From NCBI GenBank assembly GCA_965221185.1, contig OZ244866.1:1922001-1986000 (forward strand): a stretch of 64,000 bases of DNA, read 5' to 3'. The notes beneath the pieces were generated by a model. That model did not search any database. It was given only the letters and a program-made list of their open reading frames with translations, and was not told the DNA's origin. Of the stretch, positions 61,578 to 64,000 are shown one piece after another (within the stretch, counting starts at the first letter, position 1; each line of letters starts with the position of its first letter). Source of the stretch: Aldehydirespirator sp965221185. GTDB lineage: Bacteria; Actinomycetota; Acidimicrobiia; Acidimicrobiales; Aldehydirespiratoraceae. The translations under genes and the position numbers were made by a program.

Positions 61578-61580
61578 GCC

Positions 61581-62702
61581 GTGAAGATCCAGTACTGCGC
61601 CCGAATCGTCGCAGTTCTGACGACCGCCGCCCTGCTGGCCTCCGCCTGCGGCAATGAAGAGGAGCCGAACGTCGGCAACCAGGGCGCCCGTGCCACCGTC
61701 GAGACCACCACTACAAGCGCCGCGGACGACGCCGCGGTCAAGCAGGCTCAAGACGAAGCGGACGCGGCTGCCGCCGAGGCTGAAGCGGCCGCCGCTGAAG
61801 CCGACGCGGCTGCCGCTGAAGCCGATGCTGCCGCAGCCGAAGCAGAAGCCGCCGCGGCCAAGGCAGCAGAGGCCGAGCTCGCGCTCGCGGCTGCCGAGAC
61901 TGAGCCTGAAGGAGCGGTAGACCCCGAGGTGGTCGCCGAGCTTGAGGAGGAACTCCAGCAGGCCCAGGCCGAGGCCGAAGCAGCCGCCGAAGCGGAAGCC
62001 GCCGCCCAAGCCCAAGCCGAGGCCGAAGCGGAAGCCGCCGAAGCTGCTGCGGCTGCCGCAACCGCCGCCCAAGCCGAAGCCGAAGCTGCTGCGGCTGCCG
62101 AAGCGGAAGCTGCCGAAGCTGCTGCGGCTGCCGAAGCCGCCGCCCAAGCGGAAGCCGAGGCCACCGCCGCCGCGCCCACCACCACGGCGGCACCGACCAC
62201 CACCGCGGCACCCACCACCACGGCGGCACCGACCACCACCGCCGCGCCCACCACCACGGCGGCACCGACCACCACCGCGGCACCCACTGTCGAGACCGAT
62301 GTCCCGGATCAGGAGATGATCGATCTGCGCACCGGCGCGACGGTCAATCTGCGGGACTTCGTGGACGGCTCGACGCCCCTGATGCTGTGGTTCTGGGCGC
62401 CGCATTGACCGATCTGCCGGCGAGATGCATCGTCGGTCGGGCAGTTCGCCCGAGACAATGAAGGCAAGGTCATCGCCATAGGCGTGGGTGGTGCGGACAG
62501 TCTGGGCCAGGCCGAGAGCTTCTTGGCCTCCGCTGGCGGTCCTCCCCACATGCTATGGAGCGACTCCTACGTCGCGTGGAACCACTACAACGCCGGCAAC
62601 CCCATCCTGATCCTGCTCGACGGCGCGGGCCTGACCGCGGTTGAGAGGGTCAGCGGCTACAACCGGAGCCGCCTCCAGGACGCTCTGGACGGCCTGAGCT
62701 AG
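61581..62702 (+). CDS. Second thioredoxin-fold lipoprotein with in-frame TGA read as selenocysteine (UPIC)
   Basis: GTG 61581, three bases after the previous stop. Lipobox ALLASACGNEEE. A long Ala/Glu spacer (residues about 50-195, probably a helix or coiled coil) and six APTTTA-type units precede the redox domain: TPLMLWFWAPH-U-PICRRDASSVGQFARDN, KVIAIGVGGADSLGQAESF, HMLWSDSYVAWNHYNAGNP and ILILLDGAGLTAVERV. Sec276 is encoded by TGA 62406-62408, at the same place as in the neighbouring paralogue. 373 residues. The true stop is TAG 62700. Substrate and partner are unknown. Confidence 0.85.
62172..62279 (+). repeat. Six 18-bp coding repeats (APTTTA linker)
   Basis: Six in-frame 18-base units alternating GCGCCCACCACCACGGCG and GCACCGACCACCACCGCG encode the Pro/Thr linker just before the redox domain of the second selenolipoprotein. 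Such linkers keep a domain extended from the membrane. Copy number is likely variable between strains. Confidence 0.95.
62409..62444 (+). promoter_or_regulatory. Candidate bacterial SECIS hairpin of the second gene
   Basis: After TGA: CTGCC (62414-62418) pairs with GGCAG (62440-62444); inside, GGCGA (62419-62423) pairs with TCGTC (62430-62434, one G-T pair); apical loop GATGCA (62424-62429). The loop starts 16 bases after the TGA, as in the first gene, and contains G and T. A five-base bulge GGTCG (62435-62439) lies on the 3' side. By-eye fold only. Confidence 0.55.
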
Positions 62703-62721
62703 AGGCCGAGCGGCACTAGAG

Positions 62722-62762
62722 AATTCACCTGCCGTTCACCGGCATTCACTTGAGGTTCACGG
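62722..62762 (+). promoter_or_regulatory. PHO box, PhoP-binding direct repeats
   Basis: Four TTCAC cores start at 62724, 62735, 62745 and 62756 (spacing 11, 10, 11), in the form ATTCACCTGCC, GTTCACCGGC, ATTCACTTGAG, GTTCACGGC. Actinobacterial PhoP binds 11-base direct repeats of GTTCACC type. It lies about 100 bases before pstS. TAGGTT at 62794-62799 is a possible -10 element. Confidence 0.8.
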
Positions 62763-62860
62763 CGGCCGAAGCCTTCTGAAACCTTGCCCCCTCTAGGTTG
62801 CCGTCCGGCTCGCGAGGCGCGGGCTCTTGCCATGCCATTTCCCAAGGGAGGGATGACTAA

Positions 62861-63865
62861 GTGCGCAACTCAAGGCGCCGATTGTTCCTGCCGGCGATTC
62901 TCGCAACCTTGCCGCTGGTGGCCGCAGCATGCGGCGGCGCCGAGGACGAAGTCTCCATGCCAGCCGACTCGGGCAGCACCGGCTCAGGTATCTCTGGTTC
63001 GGTGAGTATCTCTGGTTCGTCGACCGTTGAGCCGATCTCGATCCGTGTGGCCGAGCTGTTCGAGGACATCGCGCCTGATGTGTCGGTGACCGTGGACGGT
63101 CCCGGCACCGGCGACGGTTTCAAGCTGTTCTGCGCGGGCGGGACCGACATCTCCGACGCCTCCCGCCAGATCAGGGACTCCGAGAAGGAGGCCTGCTTCG
63201 AGGCCGGCATCACCAACATCGTCGAGCTCAAGGTGGGCGTCGACGGCATGGCGGTGATGACCAATGCCAACAACGGCGCGGTCGAGTGCCTGAACTTCGA
63301 GCAGCTCTTCGACCTCATCGGCCCCAACGGCGAGGGCACCCGCACCTGGGCCGACGCCTCCGCGGGCCTGCCCGACGCGCCGCTGAACATCTTCGGACCT
63401 GGCGAGGAGTCCGGCACCTTCGACTCGTTCGTCGAGATCGTGATCGAGGACCTCGCCGACGAGGCCGGCGTGGATGCCACCACCCGCGTCGACTACAAGC
63501 CCTCCGGCGACGACAACGTCATCCTGCAGGGCATCCAGTCCAGCGACACCAGCCTGGGCTGGGTCGGCTTCGCCTTCGCCATCAACGCGTCAGGCGTGAA
63601 GCTGCTCGAGGTCGACGGCGGCGACGGATGCGTCGGGCCCACCCCCGACACCATCGCCTCCAACGAGTACCCGATCAGCCGGGACCTGTGGATCTACGTC
63701 AACTCCGACAAGGCCGCCGCCAACCCCGCTGTGGTCGCCTACGTCGACTTCTACGTCTCCGACGCCCTCAACCAGGCCGTCAGCGAGGTCGGCTACGTCC
63801 CCCTCACCGACGCGTCCCACACCGAGACCGCCGAGCGTTGGCACGGCCGCACCCCTATCAGCTAG
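62861..63865 (+). CDS. pstS: Phosphate ABC transporter substrate-binding lipoprotein
   Basis: A 334-residue lipoprotein from GTG 62861, with AAGGGAGG 9 bases upstream. Lipobox LPLVAAACGG. The phosphate-binding domain shows ISGSSTVEPISIRVAELFED, GPGTGDGFKLFCAGGTDISD, ASRQIRDSE, GVDGMAVMTN, FGPGEESGTFDSFVE and GIQSSDTSLGWVGFAFA, the phosphate-contact loops of the PstS-like family. It is controlled by the PHO box upstream and followed by a probable pstC. Confidence 0.95.
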   Translation: MRNSRRRLFLPAILATLPLVAAACGGAEDEVSMPADSGSTGSGISGSVSISGSSTVEPISIRVAELFEDIAPDVSVTVDGPGTGDGFKLFCAGGTDISDASRQIRDSEKEACFEAGITNIVELKVGVDGMAVMTNANNGAVECLNFEQLFDLIGPNGEGTRTWADASAGLPDAPLNIFGPGEESGTFDSFVEIVIEDLADEAGVDATTRVDYKPSGDDNVILQGIQSSDTSLGWVGFAFAINASGVKLLEVDGGDGCVGPTPDTIASNEYPISRDLWIYVNSDKAAANPAVVAYVDFYVSDALNQAVSEVGYVPLTDASHTETAERWHGRTPIS

Positions 63866-63916
63866 AACACCAGTCCGTCACACCCGGATCTGACTCGGGA
63901 AAATCCCTCCACAGCC

Positions 63917-64000
63917 ATGACCGACACGAGCGTCGTACATCCAGAGCTTCTGACCGTTGATCAGCTTCAGATCGCGCCTTCCCGCAGGCACCGAGACGTG
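63917..64000 (+). CDS. pstC: Start of probable phosphate ABC transporter permease
   Basis: 28 codons before the window ends: MTDTSVVHPELLTVDQLQIA, then PSRRHRD. The cytoplasmic tail is followed off-window; position 51 bases after pstS and strand suggest pstC, but no permease motif is visible. Confidence 0.45.
   Translation, partial: MTDTSVVHPELLTVDQLQIAPSRRHRDV

Noticed and set aside
60867..62702. TGA recoded genome-wide (alternative genetic code)
   Set aside because: TGA ends many complete genes here (aceE, the 60280 glycosylase, ku-like neighbours, several ATGA overlaps), so it is a normal stop codon outside these two sites.
60867..62702. The two TGA-split genes as frameshifted pseudogenes
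   Set aside because: Both sides of each TGA are in the same frame, both paralogues have it at the same motif codon, and no other lesion is present.

Overview
This is a high-GC stretch of chromosome with dense gene packing, many GTG starts and GTGA/ATGA stop-start overlaps. The gene content points to an actinobacterium: a homodimeric AceE-type pyruvate dehydrogenase E1, a biotin carboxylase-BCCP alpha subunit next to birA, Ku with a LigD-type polymerase, DUF222/HNH (13E12-type) proteins and a direct-repeat PHO box before pstS. Acidimicrobiia is my best guess from the S-layer-like repeats and lipoprotein style, but that placement is inference. TGA is the commonest ordinary stop codon in the window.

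Bases 1-35300 are a large cell-surface polysaccharide locus interrupted only by a biotin pair (birA and the carboxylase alpha subunit, 6818-9438). It holds four GT4 glycosyltransferases, UDP-glucose dehydrogenase, an LCP ligase, several GT39/PIG-V-like membrane mannosyltransferases, a dolichol-phosphate-mannose-synthase-like GT2, two separate ABC-2 polysaccharide exporters (14674-16283 and 20708-22374), an initiating sugar-phosphate transferase, a SpoIID/SLH-like secreted protein, three paralogous GT2 proteins of which two have two GT domains, two O-antigen-ligase-like proteins, a QueC-like PP-loop enzyme and, at 35323-36603, a Wzx-like flippase. The GT2 plus ligase pair occurs twice.

Bases 36700-44400 are mostly housekeeping: a rhodanese-ThiF protein, a sirtuin, an unrecognised conserved protein, a phosphotransferase, leucyl aminopeptidase, and the NHEJ pair LigD-polymerase and Ku. 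A lower-GC island with two orphan genes follows (44540-45700). Bases 45700-51600 carry the lipoate/dehydrogenase operon lpdA-E2-lipBA, in which octanoyltransferase and lipoyl synthase form one continuous ORF.

Bases 51700-57500 are a plastic zone: an intact NAD-dependent epimerase gene, a broken second copy split by an IS110-family element, a truncated VapBC pair, a frameshifted duplicate of rnhA, an HNH endonuclease, intact rnhA and a 35-bp tandem repeat.

Bases 57542-62702 form one tight operon: aceE, an HhH-GPD glycosylase, and two tandem thioredoxin-fold lipoprotein genes. Each of these last two is interrupted by an in-frame TGA exactly where the first Cys of a CPxC redox motif should be, followed by a hairpin resembling a bacterial SECIS. 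I read both as selenocysteine (UPxC) lipoproteins; this is the most important observation in the window. The window ends with a PHO box, pstS and the first codons of a probable pstC.

A dispersed repeat (core CTCTTGTTCGCTGCGCTCAC) sits in several intergenic gaps, is tandemly triplicated as 103-bp units at 40695-41003, and in one case is translated in frame within an ABC permease gene.
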